From: Achromobacter sp. Root83
GTDB lineage: Bacteria > Pseudomonadota > Gammaproteobacteria > Burkholderiales > Burkholderiaceae_B
Direction of reading: 5' to 3'
Assembly (NCBI RefSeq): GCF_001428845.1
Contig: NZ_LMIU01000025.1
Location: 1,435-65,434, forward strand
DNA length: 64,000 nt
Part shown: positions 33,611 through 41,557 of the stretch, in pieces
Layout of the letters: every line of letters starts with the position of its first letter
Position numbering within the stretch: the stretch's first letter is position 1
Notes under the pieces: model-generated
The model's input: the letters and a program-made list of their open reading frames with translations, nothing else
Told to the model about the DNA's origin: nothing
Databases searched by the model: none
Translations under genes and position numbers: made by a program

Positions 33611-34371
33611 GCAATTTCCTGGAAGCCTCCGGCTGGACCGTCCTGCCGGCGGGCGAACACGCCATCCGCGCCGTGGCGCCCATGACGCTGGGCCTGGATG
33701 GCCAGCACGCCGCCTTCTTCATCGCGCACCCGGACGACGCGACGTTCTACCTGACCGACGCCTGTGAGACCGCGATGCACGCGTCCAGCTACGGCATCGA
33801 CCTGGCGGCCAAGCGCATCGATATCCTGAATGAAACGCCGGGCGTCAGCCTGGCGCACTTCGACCGGGCAGGCGCCATCGTCGCGTCGGGCCCGAACGAG
33901 CAATTGCAGGAAGCCTTGTGGGATGCCGTGAAGCTGGCGATGGCGCTGTCGTTCCAGTGCGCCAAATGGATGCCGCGGTTCAGCCAGCTCCGGTTCCGCG
34001 CCCAGGTGGGACGCGCGCTGGCCGAAGGCGTGGGCGTGAACCGGATGGTCAAGGGCGCCCGCGCGAAGGGCAGCAGCGGCCATACGGCGGACTTTGCATT
34101 CGCGGTGCGCGCGGCGGGCAGCACCGCATTGACCTACATCGAACCGATCGCCCTGAAAGCCGGCAAGAAAATGGACTGGACGCAGGTCTACCAGACCCAC
34201 GGCAAGATGTCGGACGTGAAGATGGCGGACGCGCGCAACTCGCGCATGGTCATCCTGGAAGACGGCGCATCGGCCGAGGAATTCAAGAAGGCCGTGACGA
34301 TTCTGGAGCAGTCCGCCACCGTGCAGACGCTGGCCAAGACCCGCGACTGGCGAGAAGTCTTTTCCGTCTAG
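33607..34371 (+). CDS. DUF1828/DUF1829 domain protein, second gene of the SOS-boxed pair
   Basis: Protein of 254 residues. The N-terminal half (about 30-125) fits DUF1828 (FYLTDACETAMHASSYGIDL and LAMALSFQCAKWMPRF), and the C-terminal half fits DUF1829 (GSTALTYIEPIALKAGKK through MVILEDGASAEEFKKAV). DUF1828/1829 proteins occur in phage and mobile regions as well as chromosomes, with no established function. It is coupled to the preceding gene by a four-base overlap and therefore falls under the same LexA box. Confidence 0.78.
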   Translation: MSNFLEASGWTVLPAGEHAIRAVAPMTLGLDGQHAAFFIAHPDDATFYLTDACETAMHASSYGIDLAAKRIDILNETPGVSLAHFDRAGAIVASGPNEQLQEALWDAVKLAMALSFQCAKWMPRFSQLRFRAQVGRALAEGVGVNRMVKGARAKGSSGHTADFAFAVRAAGSTALTYIEPIALKAGKKMDWTQVYQTHGKMSDVKMADARNSRMVILEDGASAEEFKKAVTILEQSATVQTLAKTRDWREVFSV

Positions 34372-34378
34372 GAACGCG

Positions 34379-34654
34379 TCAGGAAGGCATGTTCGTCAGG
34401 CCGTCGACGATCTCGCGGCCATGCAGGATGGCTGCATGCACCGCTTCGCGCGGACTGTAGACGAAGCCGCCTCCGGCGAACTGTGGAACCGGGTATTCGT
34501 CGCCGCCTTCGAGAACGGCGCCAGCCTGAACCACCATCACCGACGCGATAAATACGGGGCCGCTGGGCGGCGCTTGAACATCAACAGCGCCGGCGCCCCG
34601 GGACACCTTTGCCGTCAGGCGGTATCCCTTGTAGACCAAGTTGTTCTGATGCAC
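34379..34654 (-). CDS. Small hypothetical protein with GTG start
   Basis: Protein of 91 residues beginning VHQNNLVYKGYRLTAKVSRG, with AGAGGA about eight bases before the GTG at 34654. It has a strand-rich middle (PVFIASVMVVQAGAVLEGG) and a C-terminal helix (SPREAVHAAILHGREIVDGL). The longer frame from 34879 contains unlikely low-GC residues and no ribosome-binding site. It resembles small hypothetical proteins common in Burkholderiales. The function is unknown. Confidence 0.72.
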   Translation of the reverse strand: MHQNNLVYKGYRLTAKVSRGAGAVDVQAPPSGPVFIASVMVVQAGAVLEGGDEYPVPQFAGGGFVYSPREAVHAAILHGREIVDGLTNMPS

Positions 34655-34884
34655 TTCGGAAGTCCTCTTTCTGCTGACGAGCATACCCGGCATTCCATGA
34701 CAGTTCAGATATGTTTTGTAACTCAAGCAGAAAATAGAAACACTGTTGCGCAAGGCGGACCTGCGTCCCCGTTTCTCAAATATTGAGAAGGGAATCCACC
34801 ATCCGGCGGATAGGCAAGGTGGACGCGGCTTGCGGGCAGATGATGGACAGCGCGCAACGCGGCCCATCATCAGTTTCACGGGGA

Positions 34885-35541
34885 TTACCCTAGGGGCTGT
34901 TGCGAAAGCGCATCTTCGGACCGATTCATGCCAGTTGCCCGCATGTAATCTCCCAGCGACCAGCCCTTGCCCAGCAGGATCATGCGGGTGTGCAGGTCTT
35001 CCAGCACGCCCGGGCGCACCGAGGTGCCCAGGTAGCTCAGTTGCTTGCGCCGCACGCCCACATAACCCAGCTCATAGTCGCGGGCCAGCCGCATCCACAA
35101 GCGGTGCGCCCCGGCCGACTGGCGTGCGCCGCTGATGATGCACAGCCCGGCGTCCAGCCCCCATCGATACACCGCGGTGGCCAGGCCCATGCCCTGGTAA
35201 GGCTCCGCGTACTTGGAATGGGGCGCGCGCACGTAGGGATCCGCCCGCCGGCCGACCTCGATGAGCCGGTTGAACACGGTGTAGCCGGCCAGCCGCCCGC
35301 GCCGCGCATCCACCACATACACGTAATACTCGCCGTCGGCTTCGCGGTATCGAAGCACGATGCCGGGGATGTCGGTCTTGACCTCCGGCAATCCATGCAA
35401 GCGGTCCAAAGAACGGTTCATACGGTTGTGGATGGCATCGAGTTCCTTGCCCACCTCGCGGGGGGAATGATTCACGTCGATGCGCAATTCCGTCACGATC
35501 TGCATGACATGACGGAACGCGTGCAGGGCCAGCGTAGGCAA
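34885..35541 (-). CDS. Uncharacterised protein, possible GNAT-like acyltransferase fold
   Basis: Protein of about 218 residues. The segment EPYQGMGLATAVYRWGLDAG followed by SAGAHRLWMRLARDYEL recalls the acetyl-CoA loop and helix of GNAT enzymes, and YYVYVVDARRGRLAGYTVFN looks like the preceding strands. The AGGAGG motif ends within a GTG at 35547, too close to use, so I favour the TTG at 35541; the ATG at 35505 is an alternative. It is a single gene on the minus strand. Confidence 0.7.
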   Translation of the reverse strand: MPTLALHAFRHVMQIVTELRIDVNHSPREVGKELDAIHNRMNRSLDRLHGLPEVKTDIPGIVLRYREADGEYYVYVVDARRGRLAGYTVFNRLIEVGRRADPYVRAPHSKYAEPYQGMGLATAVYRWGLDAGLCIISGARQSAGAHRLWMRLARDYELGYVGVRRKQLSYLGTSVRPGVLEDLHTRMILLGKGWSLGDYMRATGMNRSEDALSQQPLG

Positions 35542-35593
35542 GGCCACCTCCTGTACAGGGCTGAAGATAGGGTCCGCGAGGGACCGGAAGACG

Positions 35594-35615
35594 AAAAAAA
35601 AGCCGCATTCGCGGC
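35594..35615 (-). terminator. Terminator of the ArsR-family gene
   Basis: A perfect GCCGC/GCGGC stem with a four-base loop, followed on the minus strand by eight T residues. It lies 70 bases after the ArsR stop codon. Confidence 0.88.
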
Positions 35616-35684
35616 AGTGACGAATGTGTGCATGGCCGTCGCCCGACGGCGAATCGGGCGCGCGGGATAGCGGTCAAGGGAAGG

Positions 35685-36431
35685 CTAGGCCGCGGCATGC
35701 CGGCCTTGTTGGGTCGCGCCCGTCTCATGCGCGGCGGCCTCGTCGACGGCGGGGCCGAAGAAGGCGGGAAACTGCCGTTCGCCCTTGCGCGTGACGCTCA
35801 GGGCCCGCGAGTCCAGGTCCCTGCAGATCCAGCCGCGCTGCTCCAGCGCATCCAGCAACGCCGCGCCCAGCGCGCCGCCCAGGTGCGAGCGGCGCTCGCT
35901 CCAGTCCAGGCAAGCGCAGGCGAATCGGCGCCGGCGCTGGCGGGCTTGCGCGACATCCACGCCCGCCTGCGCCAGAGACGCCTCGCCCAGCGGCGTCAGG
36001 ACATAGTCGCGTCCGTCGGCCACGAGCCACTGGCGGGCCAGCATGGCGTCATGAATGCGCACGGCCAGCGTGCCCGCCATATGGTCGTAGCAGGTGCGGG
36101 CTTCGCGCAGCGCGGATGGCGTACTGGGCTTGAAGGGCGCGCGTTCGGCGCCAGCGACCACCAGCAGGGCCTCCAGCGCGTGTCCGACCTCGCCGTTGGC
36201 CAAACGGTAGTAGCGGTGCTTGCCTTGCACGGCCATCTCGACCAGGCCCTGCTCGCGCAGGCGCTGGAAATGGCTGCTGGCCGTGGACGCGCCGATGTCG
36301 GCGGCCGCGGCCAGTTCGGTGGCGGTGCGGGCGCGCCCATCCAGCAGCACGCACAGCATGCGCGCGCGGGCGGGGTCGGCGATGGCTCCCGCCACGGCGG
36401 ACAGATTGACGTCGGCGGACTCGGATTCCAT
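35685..36431 (-). CDS. ArsR-family winged-helix transcriptional regulator
   Basis: Protein of 248 residues, longer than typical ArsR proteins. The N-terminal winged helix has IADPARARMLCVLLDG, TATELAAAADIGASTASSHF and the wing HRYYRLA. The C-terminal extension ends in a second winged-helix-like segment (TPLGEASLAQAG, SVTRKGERQFPAFF). It lacks the ELCVCD metal site of arsenic sensors. Divergent from the MFS transporter, it is likely its repressor. The ATG at 36431 is preferred over 36485. Confidence 0.88.
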   Translation of the reverse strand: MESESADVNLSAVAGAIADPARARMLCVLLDGRARTATELAAAADIGASTASSHFQRLREQGLVEMAVQGKHRYYRLANGEVGHALEALLVVAGAERAPFKPSTPSALREARTCYDHMAGTLAVRIHDAMLARQWLVADGRDYVLTPLGEASLAQAGVDVAQARQRRRRFACACLDWSERRSHLGGALGAALLDALEQRGWICRDLDSRALSVTRKGERQFPAFFGPAVDEAAAHETGATQQGRHAAA

Positions 36432-36516
36432 GATTCGACAATGACCGAAGTGTTGTATGCAGGTTCTAAGCATACTGCGAGTCACCTAGACTAGACAGCG
36501 GCTCCGCCGCACGCTC

Positions 36517-37776
36517 ATGCCCTCCCCCTCCTTCTTTGGCTGGAAAGTCCTTTACGCCACCTTCGTCCTTGCCATCTTTGGCTGGGGCGTGGGCTTCTAC
36601 GGCCCGCCAGTATTCCTGCATGCCGTGGTGCAGCGAACCGGCTGGAGCGTGGCGCTGGTGTCCGGCGCCGTCACGCTGCACTTTCTGGCGGGCACGGTGG
36701 TCGTCGCGAATCTGCCGCGCCTGTACCGGCGCGTCGGCGCGCCGCGCGCAACCACGGCCGGCGCGGTGCTGTTGGCGCTGGGCGTGGCCGGCTGGGCCTT
36801 GGCGCGGGCGCCATGGCAACTCTATGGCGCGGCCCTGCTCAGCGGCATGGGCTGGGTGGCCATGGGCGCGGCGGCCGTGAATGCGCTGATCGCGCCGTGG
36901 TTCGTGCGGCGGCGGCCGGCCGCCCTGGGGCTGGCCTACAACGGCGCCAGCGTGGGCGGCATCGTGTTCTCGCCGCTATGGGTGTTCCTGATCGCACAGG
37001 CCGGCTTCGCGCAGGCGGCGTGGTGGGTGGGGCTGATCATGGTGGCGGTGATCGCGGTGCTCTCGCGCAACGTGTTCTCGGTCACGCCGCAGCAGTTGGG
37101 CCAGGCGCCCGATGGCGACACGGCGGACGCGCCGGTGTCCGCACCCGCCGCGCCACCCGCGCGAGTCGGCAATCTGTGGCGCGACCGCGCGTTTGTCACG
37201 CTGGCCGCGGGCATGGCGCTGGGGCTGTTCGCGCAGATCGGCCTGATCGCGCATTTGCTGTCGCTGCTGGCGCCGCTGCTGGGCGCGCAGACGGCCGGAC
37301 TTGCGATGGGCCTGGCAACGGCCAGCGCCATCGCGGGCCGGACGCTGGTGGGGTGGCTGATGCCCGCCGGCGCGGACCGCCGCAAGGTCGCCTGCCTGGC
37401 TTATGCCATCCAGATCTGCGGCTCGCTCGTGTTGATGCTGGGCCCCGATCACGCCTGGGCCGTGTGGGCCGGCGTGATCCTGTTCGGGTCGGGCATCGGC
37501 AACGCGACGTCGCTGCCGCCCCTGATCGCACAAACGGAATTCGCGCGCGAAGACGCCGCGCGCGTCGTGCCGCTGATCGTCGCGCTATCGCAGGGCGCCT
37601 ATGCGTTCGCGCCGGCTTTTTTCGGCATTCTGCGGGCGCTGCTGCAGGCATCGGGGATGTCGCTGGCGGGGTTTCTGGCGGTGGCGGCGGCACTGCAAGC
37701 GGCCGCCATCGTCTGCTTTGCCGCCGGACGCGGCGCGCAGGCCGCGCGCTCGCCGCGCGCGGCCGAAGCCGGCTGA
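36517..37776 (+). CDS. MFS transporter
   Basis: Inner-membrane transporter of 419 residues with about twelve hydrophobic helices, beginning with FFGWKVLYATFVLAIFGWGV. The cytoplasmic loop between helices 2 and 3 (LPRLYRRVGAPRATTAG) and a long hydrophilic middle loop (about residues 195-228) are typical. It belongs to an oxalate/formate-antiporter-like subgroup of unknown substrate. It is transcribed divergently from the ArsR-family gene, and their 85-base gap should contain the operator. Confidence 0.92.
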   Translation: MPSPSFFGWKVLYATFVLAIFGWGVGFYGPPVFLHAVVQRTGWSVALVSGAVTLHFLAGTVVVANLPRLYRRVGAPRATTAGAVLLALGVAGWALARAPWQLYGAALLSGMGWVAMGAAAVNALIAPWFVRRRPAALGLAYNGASVGGIVFSPLWVFLIAQAGFAQAAWWVGLIMVAVIAVLSRNVFSVTPQQLGQAPDGDTADAPVSAPAAPPARVGNLWRDRAFVTLAAGMALGLFAQIGLIAHLLSLLAPLLGAQTAGLAMGLATASAIAGRTLVGWLMPAGADRRKVACLAYAIQICGSLVLMLGPDHAWAVWAGVILFGSGIGNATSLPPLIAQTEFAREDAARVVPLIVALSQGAYAFAPAFFGILRALLQASGMSLAGFLAVAAALQAAAIVCFAAGRGAQAARSPRAAEAG

Positions 37777-37789
37777 GCCGCGCGGTGTG

Positions 37790-38422
37790 TCAGCCCAGCC
37801 CGCCCCGGCGCGCCACCAGGCTGGCCATGACCGCGTCGCCGCGTTCGTTGGCCAGGCCTTCGGCCACGCCCTGCCGGTCCGCCGCCGGCCGGTTCTGGCT
37901 GACCTTCCACTTGCCCTCGATGCGGGCGATGGGAATTTCCACCCCGACGATGGCGCGCATCTGCGCGGCCACGAAATCCGCCGGCGCCTCGTCCACGCTC
38001 CAGGGTTGCGCGCGGGCTTTTTCCTGGCTCTCGGTCAAGGCGTCGAGCTGGGCCCGCAGCCAGGCGGGATCGTCCTGGATCACGGGCGTGCCCCACACGT
38101 GCACGGCCACGAAGTTCCAGGTGGGAACCACTTTGTGCGTTTCCGCCTTGGTGGCGTACCAGGACGGCGTGATGTAGGCCTGCGCGCCCTGAAAGGCGAC
38201 CAGGCATTCGCGTCCGGCCGCCAGGTCCGCAAGCTGCGGATTGGCGCGGGCCACGTGCAGGCGCAGCACGCCATGCGGCCCTTCGGGATAGAGCAGACAG
38301 GGGACGTAATTGGCCATCAGCCCGCCCTCCCCGCTGGTCATGACGACGCCCAGCGGATGGGCGCGGATCAGGTCGTGCTGAATCTTCAGGGAGTCTTCGC
38401 GAAAAGCGGTCGGCAGATACAT
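37790..38422 (-). CDS. PaiB-like FMN-binding negative regulator family protein
   Basis: Protein of 210 residues of the FMN-binding split-barrel family related to Bacillus PaiB. Family landmarks are MYLPTAFREDSL at the start, AHPLGVVMTSGEGGLMANYVP, the strand RLHVARANPQ and WNFVAVHVWGTP. The start at 38422 matches the family N-terminus; the frame extends upstream without a ribosome-binding site, and an ATG at 38458 is an alternative. It is convergent with the MFS gene. PaiB proteins are named regulators, but a flavin-dependent detoxification role is equally possible. Confidence 0.9.
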   Translation of the reverse strand: MYLPTAFREDSLKIQHDLIRAHPLGVVMTSGEGGLMANYVPCLLYPEGPHGVLRLHVARANPQLADLAAGRECLVAFQGAQAYITPSWYATKAETHKVVPTWNFVAVHVWGTPVIQDDPAWLRAQLDALTESQEKARAQPWSVDEAPADFVAAQMRAIVGVEIPIARIEGKWKVSQNRPAADRQGVAEGLANERGDAVMASLVARRGGLG

Positions 38423-38544
38423 GATGACGGGAGCAGCTTGTGGGTAAAACCACAACATACCGCTCTCGTGGCCCCATGAACAGGGCCATGCGATTTCTCT
38501 TTTATAGAGCCACCAGGACACACCGGCGGCGTGCCGCCCAGGCG

Positions 38545-38739
38545 TTATCGTCGCGAACGTTTGTACGCCAGGTCCATGCGGTCGCGCGCCTGAGTTTCGT
38601 GCGCATACGCCCGGTCGTAGGTTTCCATGCACCCGAGGGTGGGATTGGGCCATTGGATCGCGGCAATCGCTGCGGTGAGCTCGTCGCGCGCGCGCTGCCA
38701 TTCCTTGACGGCGGCATACCATTCGTTGGCAGTGTCCAT
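38545..38739 (-). CDS. Small hypothetical helical protein
   Basis: Protein of 64 residues, predicted mostly alpha-helical and charged (NEWYAAVKEWQRARDELTAA, then YDRAYAHETQARDRMDLAYK). A good GGGAGG site precedes the ATG at 38739. There is no signal peptide. The family is unknown; the heptad-like spacing suggests a short coiled coil. Confidence 0.72.
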   Translation of the reverse strand: MDTANEWYAAVKEWQRARDELTAAIAAIQWPNPTLGCMETYDRAYAHETQARDRMDLAYKRSRR

Positions 38740-38976
38740 GGCTGCCTCCCTGTGTGCACACGCCTTCCATCGTAATCCCGTCGGCGCGCCGCGTGATGGC
38801 ATTTTCCGATGGCCTGAGCGATGGCCTGACCGGGCGGAACATGCCGAGCCGCGTGAGCGGATGCCTGGATCAGCGACGCTGCGCAGCGCGTGAAAATCAG
38901 ACCATTTCAGCCGTCACGAGAACGGCTGAACAAGTAGACCAACAAGTAGACCAACAAGGGGAACATAGTGATCGCC
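38740..38976 (+). other. Gap with hairpin and 12-bp tandem repeats, possible small RNA
   Basis: No convincing protein gene. A perfect 9-bp stem (38906-38914 with 38922-38930) is followed by two exact copies of a 12-base unit (38931-38942 and 38943-38954), a partial third copy, and then a rho-independent terminator. A strong terminator with no gene before it suggests a short non-coding transcript. Confidence 0.4.
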
Positions 38977-38999
38977 GCGGCGTCTAACCGCCGCTTTTT
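38977..38999 (+). terminator. Rho-independent terminator
   Basis: A GCGGCG/CGCCGC stem with a six-base loop followed by five T residues. No plus-strand protein gene ends just upstream. Confidence 0.7.
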
Positions 39000-39009
39000 C
39001 ACTTTTCAT

Positions 39010-39022
39010 ATCACGATGTGAT
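39010..39022. promoter_or_regulatory. Short inverted repeat ATCAC-N3-GTGAT, possible operator
   Basis: Perfect five-base arms around three bases in an AT-rich stretch 77 bases upstream of the small gene at 39099. It could serve as a regulator binding site. Confidence 0.25.
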
Positions 39023-39098
39023 GAATATTGACGTCAACCCTCACTTACCCACGGCCACGGCTAATGCTACTGTTCCGCCTGTGCAAGGAGTACATGCA

Positions 39099-39266
39099 AT
39101 GGATCAGAAAACGAAGCCCTGGGCTTTTCCCAAACCCCATCCGGAAAATACCCCACGCGGTGAGCGCAACAAACAAGAGTTCGACGCCCCGCCCGAAGAC
39201 AAGAAGCCCGCGCGCAAGCCGCGCGCCAGAAAGGAAACGCCAGCAGCCAGCCGGGTTCGCCCATGA
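39099..39266 (+). CDS. Small basic/acidic hypothetical protein, 55 residues
   Basis: Hydrophilic protein beginning MDQKTKPWAFPKPHPENTP and ending in a Lys/Arg-rich tail (PARKPRARKETPAASRVRP). AAGGAG lies eight bases before the ATG at 39099. Its stop overlaps the start of the next gene (ATGA). It is likely disordered. The function is unknown, but the coupling links it to the cysteine hydrolase downstream. Confidence 0.68.
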   Translation: MDQKTKPWAFPKPHPENTPRGERNKQEFDAPPEDKKPARKPRARKETPAASRVRP

Positions 39267-39880
39267 GTCTGGCCGCATGGGCACGCGCCGCCGCCGCGGC
39301 GCTGCTGTCCTCGCTGTCCGTGGCCGCGGCCGCGGCGCCCGGCCTCCAGACGGGCGACATGGTGTTCCAGCAGTCCCGGTCGGCGCAAAGCCTGGCCATC
39401 CAGCAGGCCACGCATTCGCCGTACAGTCACATGGGCATGATCGTCACGCGCCAGGGACAGCCCTACGTGCTTGAGGCCGCGGCGCGCGTCAGCTACACGC
39501 CGCTCGCCCAGTGGGCCGCTCAAGGCGAACGCGGCCACTACGTCGCAAAGCGTTTGCGCGATACCTCCCTGCTTACGCCCCAGGCGCGCGAACAGCTCGC
39601 GCAGACAGGCGCCGAATACGTGGGCAAGCCCTACGATCTGGTGTTTGCCTGGTCGGATGAACAAATCTATTGCTCCGAACTGGTCTGGAAGATCTACCAG
39701 CGCGCCCTGGGCGTGAAGGTCGGCGCGTTGGCCCCGCTCAAGAGCTTCGACCTGAAATCCCCCGCCGTCCGCGCCAAGATGCAGGAACGCTACGGCAAGC
39801 ACATTCCCTGGGAAGAGCCAATCATCTCTCCGGCCGCCATGTACGAATCGGACCAGCTTGTGACCGTGGGCACATTCTGA
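39263..39880 (+). CDS. YiiX/YebB-like NlpC/P60-type cysteine hydrolase
   Basis: Exported protein of 205 residues with a signal peptide ending in AAAA. It belongs to the permuted papain-like YiiX family: GDMVFQQSRSAQSLAI near the start, a histidine in YSHMGMIVTRQGQ, and the catalytic cysteine in QIYCSELVWKIYQRA. Targets may be amide bonds in cell-wall peptides or lipid-linked substrates. It is translationally coupled to the small upstream gene, and a DUF4105 gene follows 40 bases later. Confidence 0.88.
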   Translation: MSLAAWARAAAAALLSSLSVAAAAAPGLQTGDMVFQQSRSAQSLAIQQATHSPYSHMGMIVTRQGQPYVLEAAARVSYTPLAQWAAQGERGHYVAKRLRDTSLLTPQAREQLAQTGAEYVGKPYDLVFAWSDEQIYCSELVWKIYQRALGVKVGALAPLKSFDLKSPAVRAKMQERYGKHIPWEEPIISPAAMYESDQLVTVGTF

Positions 39881-39920
39881 CGGCAGCGGGCGCCGCCGTC
39901 GCGGTTCGGCAAGGAACGCC

Positions 39921-40934
39921 ATGACCGTTTCCATCCTGTCCGGCATTGCGATGACGCTTGTGGCCGCCTGGGGCGCCCTGGCCCTGTGGATACGCGCGCC
40001 GCTTGGGCGCGGATGGAAGTTCGCGGTGGTGCTGGCGTGGGTGTTGTCCGCGTTGGCCGCCCTTGCCGGACTGGTCTGGCATTCCTGGCGGCCGGGCCTG
40101 TACCTCCACGGCGCGGCGCTTGCCGCGCTGGTGACGTGGTGGCTGCGGGTGCGGCCATCGAACGATCGCCCGTGGATCGCCGAGGTCTCGCGCCAGACCC
40201 ATGGCGAGGTCGCCGGCGATGAGGTCACGCTGCACAATGTGCGCAATTTCGATTGGCGCTCCCGCACCGACTTCACGCCTTGCTGGGAAACCCGCCGCTA
40301 TGCCCTGGACGGCCTGCGCTCCGTGGATGTCGCCCTTTCGTACTGGGGCCGGGCCGCGATCGCGCATGCCCTGGTCTCCTTTGGGTTCGCCGGCGGCGGC
40401 CACGTCGTGTTCTCGGTCGAAATCCGGCGCAAGCAAGGCGACCGGTTTTCGGAGATCGGCGGCTTCTTCAAGCAGTACGAGCTGAGCGTGATCGCCTCGA
40501 CCGAAGAGGACAGCCTGCGGGTGCGCACGAACGTACGCGGAGAAGACGGCTATCTGTATCGCGTGCACATGCCTCCCGGCGCGGCGCGCGAACTTTTTCT
40601 TGCCTATGTCGACACGGCGAACCGGCTGCTCGCCGCGCCACGCTTCTATCACACGCTGACCGCCAACTGCACCACCATCGTGTTCCAGATGGCGCGGCGC
40701 ATCGTGCCCGGGCTGCCGCTGGATTACCGTCAGTTGTTGTCGGGCTACCTGCCCGAGTACCTTTACAAGCTGGACGCATTGCGGGGCGCGGGCAGCGCGG
40801 AACAATATCGCCGGCTGGGCCGCTACACGGACAGGGCGCTTGCCACCTACGAACGCGCGCAGTACTCGCGCAACATCAGGCGGGGCGTGCCGGGTATTGC
40901 CCAGGACGACCCCGCGCGGGAGCCCGGGAAATGA
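39921..40934 (+). CDS. DUF4105 membrane-anchored periplasmic protein
   Basis: Protein of 337 residues with two N-terminal membrane segments (GIAMTLVAAWGALALWI; FAVVLAWVLSALAALAGLVW) and a large extracytoplasmic domain. Family motifs include NVRNFDWRSRTDFTPCWETR near residue 110 and FYHTLTANCTTIVFQMA, whose cysteine suggests an NlpC-like papain fold. DUF4105 domains are found at the N-terminus of Lnb-like lipoprotein-processing proteins. The pairing with the YiiX-type hydrolase suggests a joint role in envelope maintenance. Confidence 0.87.
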   Translation: MTVSILSGIAMTLVAAWGALALWIRAPLGRGWKFAVVLAWVLSALAALAGLVWHSWRPGLYLHGAALAALVTWWLRVRPSNDRPWIAEVSRQTHGEVAGDEVTLHNVRNFDWRSRTDFTPCWETRRYALDGLRSVDVALSYWGRAAIAHALVSFGFAGGGHVVFSVEIRRKQGDRFSEIGGFFKQYELSVIASTEEDSLRVRTNVRGEDGYLYRVHMPPGAARELFLAYVDTANRLLAAPRFYHTLTANCTTIVFQMARRIVPGLPLDYRQLLSGYLPEYLYKLDALRGAGSAEQYRRLGRYTDRALATYERAQYSRNIRRGVPGIAQDDPAREPGK

Positions 40935-40965
40935 CCGGTACGCCCCCGCGTTGCAGCCTGCCGGA

Positions 40966-41430
40966 TTACGCCCGCCCGGCCGCCGCCGCCGCGGCGGGCG
41001 CCGCACGGAACGCGACGCCCAGGCGATTGAATGCATTCATCAATCCGATCGCGTAGGTCAGGTCGGCGAGTTCCAGCTCGTTGAATTCGGACGATGCCGC
41101 CGCATAGTCGTCCTGCGGGACGCCGGTCTCGGCCACGCGCGTGACCGTTTCCGCCCACGCCAGCGCGGCGCGTTCCCGGGCGCCGAATACCGGCCCCGCT
41201 TCGCGCCAGACGGGCACAAGGACGAGCTTGTCCACGGTCAAGCCCTGCTTGAGCAGGTCGCGCGAGTGCATGTCGATGCAGTACGCGCAGCCATTGATCT
41301 GCGAGACCCGCAGGTAGACCAGATTGATGAGTTCTTCGGGCAGGCTGCACTTTTTCAGGTACAGGTAGACGCCGCCGAAGGCCTTGTATCCTTCAGGTGC
41401 GGCCTTGGCGTAGTCGAGACGCTTGTTCAT
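40966..41430 (-). CDS. Carboxymuconolactone decarboxylase family (AhpD-like) protein
   Basis: Protein of 154 residues. The redox-active CxxC motif lies in QINGCAYCIDMHSRDLLKQG, typical of AhpD-like alkylhydroperoxidase-core proteins. The helix AALAWAETVTRVAETGVP follows. It likely acts as a thiol-dependent peroxidase or its reductant in the cytoplasm. The ATG at 41430 (MNKRLDYAK) matches family starts. Confidence 0.92.
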   Translation of the reverse strand: MNKRLDYAKAAPEGYKAFGGVYLYLKKCSLPEELINLVYLRVSQINGCAYCIDMHSRDLLKQGLTVDKLVLVPVWREAGPVFGARERAALAWAETVTRVAETGVPQDDYAAASSEFNELELADLTYAIGLMNAFNRLGVAFRAAPAAAAAAGRA

Positions 41431-41557
41431 GTGGCTTCCTTGATAAGCTTGATTCACGGCCTCCATGGTGCGGCAGCTTGTCCCGTCCGAACAGGGCCAT
41501 GATCCGGGTTAACGACTAGGACATGATGCGCCCGGCCACGGCTGGGCGCGGCGCGCC

